The translations under genes and the position numbers were made by a program. The notes beneath the pieces are model-generated. The model was not told the origin of the DNA, did no database searches, and saw only the letters and a list, made by a program, of their open reading frames with translations. From JABMMZ01 sp040403495 (GTDB taxonomy: Bacteria > Bacteroidota > Bacteroidia > NS11-12g > UBA955), in NCBI GenBank assembly GCA_040403495.1, contig JBBAKM010000010.1, forward strand, positions 1 through 64,000: DNA of 64,000 nucleotides. Direction: 5' to 3'. The stretch's first letter is position 1. Each line of letters begins with the position of its first letter. This document shows positions 45,584 through 53,713 of the stretch, piece after piece.

Positions 45584-45614
45584 CAAATATAAAAGTATTT
45601 GTGTTAATTGCAAA
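45584..45614 (-). promoter_or_regulatory. tracrRNA promoter
   Basis: On the minus strand TTTG (45611-45614), 19 nt, then TATATTTG (45584-45591), an exact match to the Bacteroidota -33/-7 consensus. Expected start is 5-7 nt downstream, at the first base of the anti-repeat. It overlaps the 5' flank of cas9 on the other strand, so the two promoters are head to head. Confidence 0.85.
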
Positions 45615-45634
45615 CTTATTAATTTTTTAAAACT

Positions 45635-48600
45635 ATGAATAAAACAATTTTAGGTCTTGACCTAGGAACTACGTCTATTGGTTTTGCTCATGTTATTGAA
45701 GGAGATACACCAAGCCAATCAAAAATCATTCAAATTGGGGCGCGTGTTAATCCATTGACAACAGATGAACAAACAAATTTTGAAAAGGGTAAACCTGTTT
45801 CTGTTAATGCGGATAGAACTTTGAAAAGAGGAGCAAGAAGGCGATTAGATAGATTTCAATTAAGAAGGGAAAATCTTATAGAAATTCTAAAAAAAACAAG
45901 CGTAATTAGACAAGATACAATTTTAGCAGAGGATGGCAAAAATACAACACATGAAACTTGGAAATTGCGTTCAAAGTCAGTCACAGAGAAAATTGAAAAA
46001 GAAGAACTTGCAAGAGTTTTACTTGCAATAAATAAAAAAAGAGGATACAAAAGTAGTCGAAAAGCGAAAAATTCAGAAGATGGACAAGCGATAGATGGAA
46101 TGGCCATAGCCATAAGACTTTATGATGAAGACTTAACTCCTGGACAATTATGTTATAACTTGTTATTAGAAGGCAAAAAACTACTTCCAGATTTTTATAG
46201 ATCTGACTTACAAGCTGAGTTTGACAAAGTATGGAATTTTCAAAAACAATTTTATCCTGAAATTTTAACGAATGAATTTTATATTGAATTGCAGGGAAAA
46301 GGGCAAAGAGCAACCTCTTCAGCTTTTTGGAATTTCTATAAATTTAATACCGCTGACATTAAATTAAAAACAAGGGAAGAAAAAAAGCTACAATCTTATG
46401 CTTGGAGAAAAGACTCTATAGTTAAAAAGCTAGAGAAAGAAGAAGTAGCCTTTGTGTTAACTGAAATAAACAATAATCTAAAAAATTCAAGTGGTTATCT
46501 TGGTGCTATATCAGACAGAAGTAAAGAGCTTTTTTTTAACAAAATTACTGTAGGGCAATTCTTATACAAACAAATTGAAAAGAATTTTCATACCCCTCTA
46601 ACAAACCAAGTTTATTATAGGCAAGATTATTTAGATGAATTTGAGGCAATATGGTTGGAACAATCTAAACATCATCCTGAACTAACTTTAGAATTAAAGT
46701 CAGAAATAAGAGATGTTGTTATTTTTTATCAGCGAAAACTAAAGTCCCAAAAAAGCTTGATTAGTAAATGTGAGTTTGAATCGGAAGAAAAAATAATTGA
46801 TGGAAAAAAGAAAGTTGTTGGATTAAAAGCAACACCAAAATCTTCGCCACTTTTTCAAGAATTTAAAATTTGGCAAACGTTAAACAATGTTCTAATCAGA
46901 AGGAAAGGAATTAAAAAAAGAGTAACAAAAGACAATAGCCAAACAAATTCATATATTGATGACATAAATGAATTTGTTTTTGATTTAAAAACAAAAGAAC
47001 AATTGTTTCAGGAGTTAAATATAAAGGGTAATTTGAAAGCTAATAAAGTTATTGAATTGTTGGGTCACAAGCCTTCTGAATGGGAGGTAAACTACACGGA
47101 AATAGAGGGAAATAGAACTAATCATGCTTTATATAATGCTTATTTAAAGATTTTAGAAATAGAAGGTTATAGCGAAGATTTGTTGAGGTTATCTGACAAA
47201 GATGAAATAAATATAAGTGATTTAAAAACATCTGCACTAGAAATTAAAAATATGATTAAACAGGTTTTTGATGTTTTAGGAATTAATGTTGAAATATTAG
47301 AATTTAATCCAGAGTTAATAGGTAAGGATTTTGAGAAACAAAAATCTTATCAACTTTGGCATTTGTTGTATTCGTATGAAGGTGATGATTCATTATCAGG
47401 TAATGAAAAGCTTTATGATCTGTTGAGTAATAAATTTGGATTTAAAAGGGAGCACGCACAAATATTAGCTAATGTTACATTGTCAGATGATTATGGAAGT
47501 TTAAGCAGTAAAGCAATCAGAAAAATATTCCCACATATAAAGGAGTTGCAATATGATAAAGCTTGTTTTCTTGCAGGTTACAGGCATTCGGCGGCATCCT
47601 TAACAAAAGAAGAAATTGAAAAAAGGCCATTAAAAGATGGATTAGAATTGTTAAAGAAAAATAGTTTAAGAAACCCTGTAGTAGAAAAAATTCTAAATCA
47701 ATTGGTAAATGTTGTTAATGCATTAATTGAAAAAAACAAAAAAATAGATCCAAATTTTAAGTTTGATGAAATAAGGATTGAGTTGGCTCGTGAATTAAAA
47801 AAGAACGCTAAAGAAAGAGCTGAAATGACCACTAATATTAATTCTGCTAAAATTGAACATGAAAAAATTTCAAAAAAATTACAAATTGAGTTTGGTGTTA
47901 AGAACCCAACAAGAAATGATATTATCAGATACAGACTTTATGAAGAATTAAAAAATAATGGTTATAAAGATTTATATACAAATTCATACATACCAAAAGA
48001 AAAACTATTTTCAAAAGAAATAGACATTGAACATATTATACCTCAGTCAAAAATGTTTGATGATAGTTATTCAAATAAAACAGTTGTATATAGAAAAGAT
48101 AATTTAGATAAAGGAAATAAAACAGCTTATGATTTTATTGAAGGGAAGTTCGGTAATGAAAAACTTCAAGATTATTTAAACAGAGTGGAAGCGCTATTTA
48201 AATTAGGGAAAGATGAAGGGATTTCTAAAGCTAAATACCAGAAGTTGTTGAAAAAAGAAACTGAGATTGGTGAAGGTTTTATAGAAAGAGATTTAAGAGA
48301 TAGTCAATATATAGCCAAAAAGGCTAAAAATATGTTGTTAGAGATAAGTCGCTCTGTAGTAACAACGTCAGGAAGTATAACAGATAAGTTGAGGGAAGAT
48401 TGGGGATTAATAAATATAATGCAAGAACTCAATTTTGAAAAATTCAAAGCACTTGGTTTGACCGAAAAAATAGAAAAGAAGGATGGTAGTTTCAAGGAGC
48501 GAATTGTGGATTGGAGTAAACGTAATGACCATCGTCATCATGCAATGGATGCTTTGACAATCGCATTTACTAAACATAACCATATTCAATACCTTAACTA

Positions 48601-49912
48601 TTTAAATGCGAGAAAAAATGAGAGTCATAAACTACACAATAATATCATTGCAATTGAAAAAATTGAAACTGAATTAAGAATTGACAATGAAGGCAATAAA
48701 AAACGTGTTTTCAAACAACCATTACCTGACTTTCGCCAAATTGCTAAAGCACACTTAGAAAATGTTTTAGTGTCTCATAAAGCAAAAAACAAAGTTGTTA
48801 CTAAAAACAAAAATAAAACAATTTCAAAGAATGGAGAAATTGTAAAGATTGAATTAACACCAAGAGGACAGTTGCACAAAGAAACTGTTTATGGGAAATA
48901 TAAATATTATGAAAATAAGGAAGAAAAAGTAAGTGCTAAATTTGATGAAATTACTATTGCAAAAGTTAGCAATCCTTTATACAAATCTTTGTTGTTGAAA
49001 AGATTAGGGGATAATGAAAATGACCCTAAAAAAGCCTTTGGTGGAAAAAACAGTTTAAGTAAAAATCCAATTTATATTAATGAGGAAAAAACTGAAATTT
49101 TGCCAGAACTGGTTAACTTGTCTTGGTTAGAAGTAGATTATTCAATTAGAAAAAATATAAACCCAGATAATTTCAAAGACGATAAATCAATAGATAAAGT
49201 GATTGATAAAAAAGTTAAGGAAATAATGTTAAAAAGATTGAAAGAATATGGAGATCCGAAAAAAGCATTCTCTGATTTGGATAAAAATCCTATTTGGCTC
49301 AATGAAGAAAAAGGAATTGCTATAAAGAGGGTTGCAATTTCTGGAGTTAAAAATGCAGAGTTTTTGCATTATAAAAAAGACCACAAAGGTCAATTGATTT
49401 TAAATAATAAAGGAGAAAAAATTCCTGTTGATTACGTGAGTACAGGAAACAACCACCACGTGGCAATATACAGAGATGAGAAAGGGGATTTACAAGAAAG
49501 AGTTGTATCCTTATTTGATGCTGTTCAATTAGTAAATGCAGGAGAACCAGTTATTGATAAGTTGTATAATAATGGAATTGGTTGGGAGTTTCTGTTTACT
49601 ATGAAACAAAACGAGTACTTTGTTTTTCCTAATGAAAAAACTGGTTTCAATCCTAAGGAAATTGATTTGTTAGATACGAAAAATAAATCAATCATAAGTC
49701 CTAATTTATATAGAGTTCAAAAAATTTCAAGTAAAAATTATGTTTTTAACAATCATCTTGAGACGAAATCGATAGATGGAGATATATTAAAAACCAAAAA
49801 AGAATTAAGTGGAATAATGTACTACTTTATTCAAACACCCTCTAATTTAAAAGATATAGTTAAGGTTCGAATAAATCATATTGGAGATATATTAAATATA
49901 GAGGAATATTAA
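45635..49912 (+). CDS. cas9: CRISPR-associated endonuclease Cas9, type II-C
   Basis: 1425 residues, a usual length for Bacteroidota II-C enzymes. RNA-guided DNA nuclease. RuvC-I TILGLDLGTTSIGFA with Asp9; Arg-rich bridge helix RTLKRGARRRLDRFQLRREN; RuvC-II FDEIRIELAREL with Glu716; HNH domain EIDIEHIIPQSKMFDD with His800 and Asn823 (plus Asn814); RuvC-III NDHRHHAMDAL with His969 and Asp972. All catalytic residues for both strand cuts are present, so the protein should be active. The gene lies after cas1-cas2 and the antisense tracrRNA, and before the array. PAM specificity cannot be read from the sequence. Confidence 0.98.
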   Translation: MNKTILGLDLGTTSIGFAHVIEGDTPSQSKIIQIGARVNPLTTDEQTNFEKGKPVSVNADRTLKRGARRRLDRFQLRRENLIEILKKTSVIRQDTILAEDGKNTTHETWKLRSKSVTEKIEKEELARVLLAINKKRGYKSSRKAKNSEDGQAIDGMAIAIRLYDEDLTPGQLCYNLLLEGKKLLPDFYRSDLQAEFDKVWNFQKQFYPEILTNEFYIELQGKGQRATSSAFWNFYKFNTADIKLKTREEKKLQSYAWRKDSIVKKLEKEEVAFVLTEINNNLKNSSGYLGAISDRSKELFFNKITVGQFLYKQIEKNFHTPLTNQVYYRQDYLDEFEAIWLEQSKHHPELTLELKSEIRDVVIFYQRKLKSQKSLISKCEFESEEKIIDGKKKVVGLKATPKSSPLFQEFKIWQTLNNVLIRRKGIKKRVTKDNSQTNSYIDDINEFVFDLKTKEQLFQELNIKGNLKANKVIELLGHKPSEWEVNYTEIEGNRTNHALYNAYLKILEIEGYSEDLLRLSDKDEINISDLKTSALEIKNMIKQVFDVLGINVEILEFNPELIGKDFEKQKSYQLWHLLYSYEGDDSLSGNEKLYDLLSNKFGFKREHAQILANVTLSDDYGSLSSKAIRKIFPHIKELQYDKACFLAGYRHSAASLTKEEIEKRPLKDGLELLKKNSLRNPVVEKILNQLVNVVNALIEKNKKIDPNFKFDEIRIELARELKKNAKERAEMTTNINSAKIEHEKISKKLQIEFGVKNPTRNDIIRYRLYEELKNNGYKDLYTNSYIPKEKLFSKEIDIEHIIPQSKMFDDSYSNKTVVYRKDNLDKGNKTAYDFIEGKFGNEKLQDYLNRVEALFKLGKDEGISKAKYQKLLKKETEIGEGFIERDLRDSQYIAKKAKNMLLEISRSVVTTSGSITDKLREDWGLINIMQELNFEKFKALGLTEKIEKKDGSFKERIVDWSKRNDHRHHAMDALTIAFTKHNHIQYLNYLNARKNESHKLHNNIIAIEKIETELRIDNEGNKKRVFKQPLPDFRQIAKAHLENVLVSHKAKNKVVTKNKNKTISKNGEIVKIELTPRGQLHKETVYGKYKYYENKEEKVSAKFDEITIAKVSNPLYKSLLLKRLGDNENDPKKAFGGKNSLSKNPIYINEEKTEILPELVNLSWLEVDYSIRKNINPDNFKDDKSIDKVIDKKVKEIMLKRLKEYGDPKKAFSDLDKNPIWLNEEKGIAIKRVAISGVKNAEFLHYKKDHKGQLILNNKGEKIPVDYVSTGNNHHVAIYRDEKGDLQERVVSLFDAVQLVNAGEPVIDKLYNNGIGWEFLFTMKQNEYFVFPNEKTGFNPKEIDLLDTKNKSIISPNLYRVQKISSKNYVFNNHLETKSIDGDILKTKKELSGIMYYFIQTPSNLKDIVKVRINHIGDILNIEEY

Positions 49913-49933
49913 CGTAATAAAGGTAATAAATCA

Positions 49934-49976
49934 AAACTTTAAAAAGCCATGAAATTATCTTGGCTTTTTAAAGTTT
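49934..49976. terminator. Bidirectional terminator between cas9 and the array
   Basis: A perfect 16-bp stem AAACTTTAAAAAGCCA/TGGCTTTTTAAAGTTT with an 11-nt loop. It stops cas9 mRNA on the plus strand and, on the minus strand, transcripts started in the first repeat that would otherwise run into the cas9 3' end as antisense. Confidence 0.88.
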
Positions 49977-50109
49977 AAAAATTCTCATTCACAAATAATT
50001 TTGAAAAAAAGTTAGATTAATTAAATCGTATTTTGACATAAAAACTTGTTTTTTCATGGACTTGATAGTGTCTATAATCTATATATAGCAATGGTTTCAG
50101 GCATGGTAT
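49977..50109. other. Candidate CRISPR leader
   Basis: 133 nt of AT-rich, gene-free sequence between the terminator and the first repeat. The neighbouring repeats are the most uniform in the array, and the degenerate ones are at the far end, so new spacers were probably added here. This is inferred from repeat quality; no integration-site motif is known to me for this system. Confidence 0.5.
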
Positions 50110-51065
50110 ATTGTGTTTGAGATGTCAAAGATACTGAATGAAAGCAAATCACAACTCGTTCCCTTGCTTAAAACTACGCCTGTAAATTGTGTTTGAGATG
50201 TCAAAGATACTGAATGAAAGCAAATCACAACGTACAGCCTACAAGCGTGGTTCGTATCTATATTGTGTTTGAGATGTCAAAGATACTGAATGAAAGCAAA
50301 TCACAACCTACTCAGTACAAGCTATTTACCATTACTAATTGTGTTTGAGATGTCAAAGATACTGAATGAAAGCAAATCACAACGTCTTCCTTGGCATTGC
50401 TTTTTTGTACCGAATTGTGTTTGAGATGTCAAAGATACTGAATGAAAGCAAATCACAACGTATGCAGTGTGAGAAGTGGCCAGCATACCATTGTGTTTGA
50501 GATGTCAAAGATACTGAATGAAAGCAAATCACAACACCCACAATGATTAAATGATTAACTCCAGATTGTGTTTGAGATGTCAAAGATACTGAATGAAAGC
50601 AAATCACAACGTAGAAGCACAAAAGGAAATTAAAAAACGTATTGTGTTTGAGATGTCAAAGATACTGAATGAAAGCAAATCACAACTAGGAGCAAACTCT
50701 GTAATTACAACAAGTGATTGTGTTTGAGATGTCAAAGATACTGAATGAAAGCAAATCACAACCCCACAATAAACAAAGCTTGTTTTAAAGTATTGTGTTT
50801 GAGATGTCAAAGATACTGAATGAAAGCAAATCACAACGAGTAGATGAAAACGCAGTAATTGAATACTATTGTGTTTGAGATGTCAAAGATACTGAATGAA
50901 AGCAAATCACAACAATAAACCATTGTTAAAAATTGCGTATGGTATTGTGTTTGAGATGTCAAAGATACTGAATGAAAGCAAATCACAACTTATTCCATCT
51001 TTGTTGATTTATCACCAAAATTGTGTTTGAGATGTCAAAGATACTGAATGAAAGCAAATCACAAC
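50110..51065 (-). repeat. Repeat variant A block, 13 copies
   Basis: Copies start at 50110, 50186, 50262, 50338, 50414, 50490, 50565, 50641, 50717, 50792, 50868, 50944 and 51020. They appear identical. On the minus strand variant A has T, C, T, C, C and T at positions 18, 20, 34, 35, 41 and 46. This is the block next to the candidate leader. Confidence 0.95.
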
Positions 51066-51095
51066 AATAGATGTCTTGAACCATAATTAATGTAG

Positions 51096-52583
51096 GTTGT
51101 TTTTGAAGTGTCAAAGATACTAATTGAAAGCAAATCACAACGCTTAAATATATTGTTGTGTAATGCTTTTAGTTGTTTTTGAAGTGTCAAAGATACTAAT
51201 TGAAAGCAAATCACAACATACATTCATCGTTTATCATACAGAACTTTGTTGTTTTTGAAGTGTCAAAGATACTAATTGAAAGCAAATCACAACGCATCAT
51301 CTGATTGTCTTTTTGTTTCCTCGTTGTTTTTGAAGTGTCAAAGATACTAATTGAAAGCAAATCACAACTAAATCTGAGGTGTGTTATTTACTATTCCAGT
51401 TGTTTTTGAAGTGTCAAAGATACTAATTGAAAGCAAATCACAACTGACTTTAATTCGTGTGCTATCCCTTTAAGGTTGTTTTTGAAGTGTCAAAGATACT
51501 AATTGAAAGCAAATCACAACAAATATCTACCTTTTGTTCGTCTTGCATTGGTTGTTTTTGAAGTGTCAAAGATACTAATTGAAAGCAAATCACAACAAAA
51601 CGATACTATAACGAAATACGATACAAGTTGTTTTTGAAGTGTCAAAGATACTAATTGAAAGCAAATCACAACATATTTTGTTGTGGTGTATTGTCTGATA
51701 CTGTTGTTTTTGAAGTGTCAAAGATACTAATTGAAAGCAAATCACAACAATGACTGAGGACTTCTTAGAGCATTTAGTGTTGTTTTTGAAGTGTCAAAGA
51801 TACTAATTGAAAGCAAATCACAACACCTTTTAATGGTTCAATTCTTAAAGCAGGGTTGTTTTTGAAGTGTCAAAGATACTAATTGAAAGCAAATCACAAC
51901 GAATGCCTTACATACCTGTATCAGAATCATGTTGTTTTTGAAGTGTCAAAGATACTAATTGAAAGCAAATCACAACGTAGTCAGTTCTTAATTTAATTTG
52001 GCTTTCGTTGTTTTTGAAGTGTCAAAGATACTAATTGAAAGCAAATCACAACGCAATGGCGATTTTGAGGTGGACATTATGGGTTGTTTTTGAAGTGTCA
52101 AAGATACTAATTGAAAGCAAATCACAACTAGTGTTCAATTAATTCTTACAAATTTAGGTTGTTTTTGAAGTGTCAAAGATACTAATTGAAAGCAAATCAC
52201 AACTATTTCGGCTCTACCTTTGGCGGTTAATCTGTTGTTTTTGAAGTGTCAAAGATACTAATTGAAAGCAAATCACAACGGGTTGATATAATTGTCTCCG
52301 AGTTTTTTAGTTGTTTTTGAAGTGTCAAAGATACTAATTGAAAGCAAATCACAACAATATCCAGAAGCAAAACCAGAAGAAGCATGTTGTTTTTGAAGTG
52401 TCAAAGATACTAATTGAAAGCAAATCACAACGATTATCAGCTAACTATTAATCATTATGGCGTTGTTTTTGAAGTGTCAAAGATACTAATTGAAAGCAAA
52501 TCACAACATATTGCGCCAACTTTATACAAACGATTTTGTTGTTTTTGAAGTGTCAAAGATACTAATTGAAAGCAAATCACAAC
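51096..52583 (-). repeat. Repeat variant B block, 20 copies
   Basis: Copies start at 51096, 51172, 51248, 51323, 51399, 51475, 51551, 51627, 51703, 51779, 51855, 51931, 52007, 52083, 52158, 52234, 52310, 52386, 52462 and 52538. Variant B differs from A at six positions (A, T, C, T, A, C at 18, 20, 34, 35, 41, 46 on the minus strand), all outside the tracrRNA-pairing part and the -7 box. No intermediate copy sits at the A/B border. Confidence 0.95.
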
Positions 52584-52643
52584 ATTCTCATACCTATCTA
52601 AGTATTTAAGTATGTTGTTTTTGTAGTGTCAAAGATACTAATT

Positions 52644-52690
52644 TGCCGCGCAGCAGCATTAATGCAAATAAAAACAAATAATAAATTAAT
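52644..52690. repeat. Insert 1 in a CRISPR repeat, copy 1
   Basis: 47 nt placed between ACTAATT and AAAGC of the repeat, in place of one G. It begins TGCCGCGCAGCAGC, contains the palindrome GCATTAATGC, and is AT-rich after that. Similar copies occur at 52917-52963 and 53092-53139. The GC-rich start is unlike the surrounding repeat. Confidence 0.8.
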
Positions 52691-52916
52691 AAAGCAAATC
52701 ACAACCCGGTTTTATTATAAATGTAATTCGTTGGGGTTATTTTTGAAGTGTCAAAGATATTAATTGAAAGCAAATCACAACTGTTTAAGCCCCTAAGTTG
52801 TGGTGACAAGGGTTGTTTTTGAAGTGTCAAAGATACTGATTGAAAGCAAATCACAACATTTTCATTTTGTAGTCTTTTTTACTAGTGTTGTTTTTGTAGT
52901 GTCAAAGATACTAATT

Positions 52917-53025
52917 TACCGCGCAGCAGCATTAATGCAAATAAAAAAAAATAATAAATTAATAAAGCAAATACTGATAGTTTTTTAATTGTTTTTTTAT
53001 GGCATCAGTGAGCGCTAAAGCGGTT
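52917..53025. repeat. Inserts 1 and 2 in a CRISPR repeat, copy 2
   Basis: Insert 1 (52917-52963, 47 nt), then the retained repeat segment AAAGCAAAT, then insert 2 (52973-53025, 53 nt) before CACAAC. Insert 2 starts ACTGAT, contains ATCAGT in inverted orientation and ends CGCTAAAGCGGTT. The ends of the whole segment carry ACCGC and GCGGT as a short inverted repeat, so it could be a miniature transposable element; no transposase is present. Confidence 0.75.
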
Positions 53026-53091
53026 CACAACAATTTGCGTTTCCATAATAAGTTAATGGAAGTTGTTTTTGAAATGTCAAAGAAACTAATT

Positions 53092-53203
53092 TACCGCGCA
53101 GCAGCATTAATGCAAATAAAAAACAAATATTAAATTAATAAAGCAAATACTGATAGTTTTTTAATTGTTTTTTTTTATGGCATCAGTGAGCGCTAAAGCG
53201 GTT
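53092..53203. repeat. Inserts 1 and 2 in a CRISPR repeat, copy 3
   Basis: Same arrangement as copy 2 with small length differences (48 nt and 55 nt), mainly in A and T runs. The host repeat also has a changed -7 box: TTTCTTTG in place of TATCTTTG on the minus strand. It is the last unit of the array. Confidence 0.75.
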
Positions 53204-53252
53204 CACAACATAAGTTCAATAGTAAATAATTCGTTGTCCAAGGGAGCATGAA

Positions 53253-53696
53253 GATAATCTGACATTAACAGATATTGCGAAAAAATCAAAAGACAGTAGC
53301 AATACTAATAAAATGGTTAAGTTTAAAAAGTGCAATTGAATTTTTGGAGAATGGTAAGCCCTTTAAAGCTCCGTTTTTAATTATACCGAATTCGGTATAA
53401 TTAAAAACAATTCAGGTAGTAATAATTTTGTTCTTGCTGTAAAACAATGGATTGTGCTTACAGGTTTAATTGGGCTAAGTACAAAAGCAGGAAGATATGG
53501 AGGGACTTTTGGACATAAAGATGTTGCGTTTCAATTTGGTATGTGGATTAGTCCCAAATTTCAATTACTATTAGTTCGAGAATACAAACGCTTAATAGAA
53601 CTATTTGAGCAAAAAATAAAAAAGAAGATTGGTGAGGTTTGGGGTTTGAAGGGGGAAGGAGCTTATGACAAGCAACTAGAGGAAATTAATAATTAA
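53253..53696 (+). pseudogene. KilA-N domain protein, decayed
   Basis: Remnants of one KilA-N-type phage-related DNA-binding protein lie in three frames. First NLTLTDIAKKS, then after a shift WLSLKSAIEFLENGK, then after the palindrome a longer piece NNFVLAVKQWI followed by STKAGRYGGTFGHKDVAFQFGMWISPKF. The last frame is open to 53696 but lacks a normal start and the N-terminal half. At least two frameshifts and an interrupting palindrome make it non-functional. The family is common in prophages and mobile DNA of Bacteroidota, which marks this side of the array as a transfer region. Confidence 0.8.
53373..53408. repeat. 36-bp perfect palindrome
   Basis: GTTTTTAATTATACCGAA and its exact reverse complement meet at 53390/53391 with no loop. 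It interrupts the KilA-N pseudogene where its frames break. It could be an insertion scar, a dimer-binding operator or a bidirectional terminator; the sequence does not tell which. Confidence 0.9.
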
Positions 53697-53713
53697 AAAT
53701 GTAAATTTGCAAA

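Larger units (their letters stand above)
50110..53209 (-). CRISPR. Type II-C CRISPR array, 38 repeat units and 37 spacers
   Basis: Repeats of 46 nt alternate with 29-30 nt spacers (period 75-76). Thirty-three repeats belong to two clean variants (13 and 20 copies), and five at the high-coordinate end are degenerate or enlarged. Guide orientation is minus: read that way each repeat begins GTTGTGATTTGCTTTC, which pairs with the tracrRNA. Each clean repeat also holds TTG-N18-TATCTTTG, a promoter-like pair, so crRNAs can start inside repeats and run toward cas9. Open frames in the array on either strand are translation artefacts of the repeats. Confidence 0.96.
52614..53209 (-). repeat. Degenerate, enlarged repeats at the leader-distal end
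   Basis: Five units: 52614-52705 (92 nt), 52736-52781 (46 nt), 52812-52857 (46 nt), 52887-53031 (145 nt) and 53062-53209 (148 nt), with 29-30 nt spacers between. The two normal-length ones carry point changes; the one at 52812 has a state intermediate between variants A and B (CTGATTG). The three long units are clean repeats interrupted by extra DNA at fixed internal points. Confidence 0.92.

Noticed and set aside
45579..45634. Plus-strand cas9 promoter in AGTATTTG at 45594-45601
   Set aside because: Two mismatches to TAnnTTTG and no matching -33 box; the exact consensus in this gap is on the minus strand.
50377..50834. Minus-strand open frames with repeated VICFHSVSLTSQTQ-type peptides
   Set aside because: They are translations of the CRISPR repeats, in step with the 76-nt period.
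52800..52988. 62-codon plus-strand frame in the degenerate repeats
   Set aside because: Composed of repeat and insert sequence; no start context and no protein-like conservation.
53373..53408. Palindrome as a replication origin
   Set aside because: No iterons, no DnaA-box cluster and no replication gene nearby.
53253..53696. KilA-N remnant as an anti-CRISPR
   Set aside because: Frames are broken and the family is a DNA-binding protein of phages; nothing points to CRISPR inhibition.
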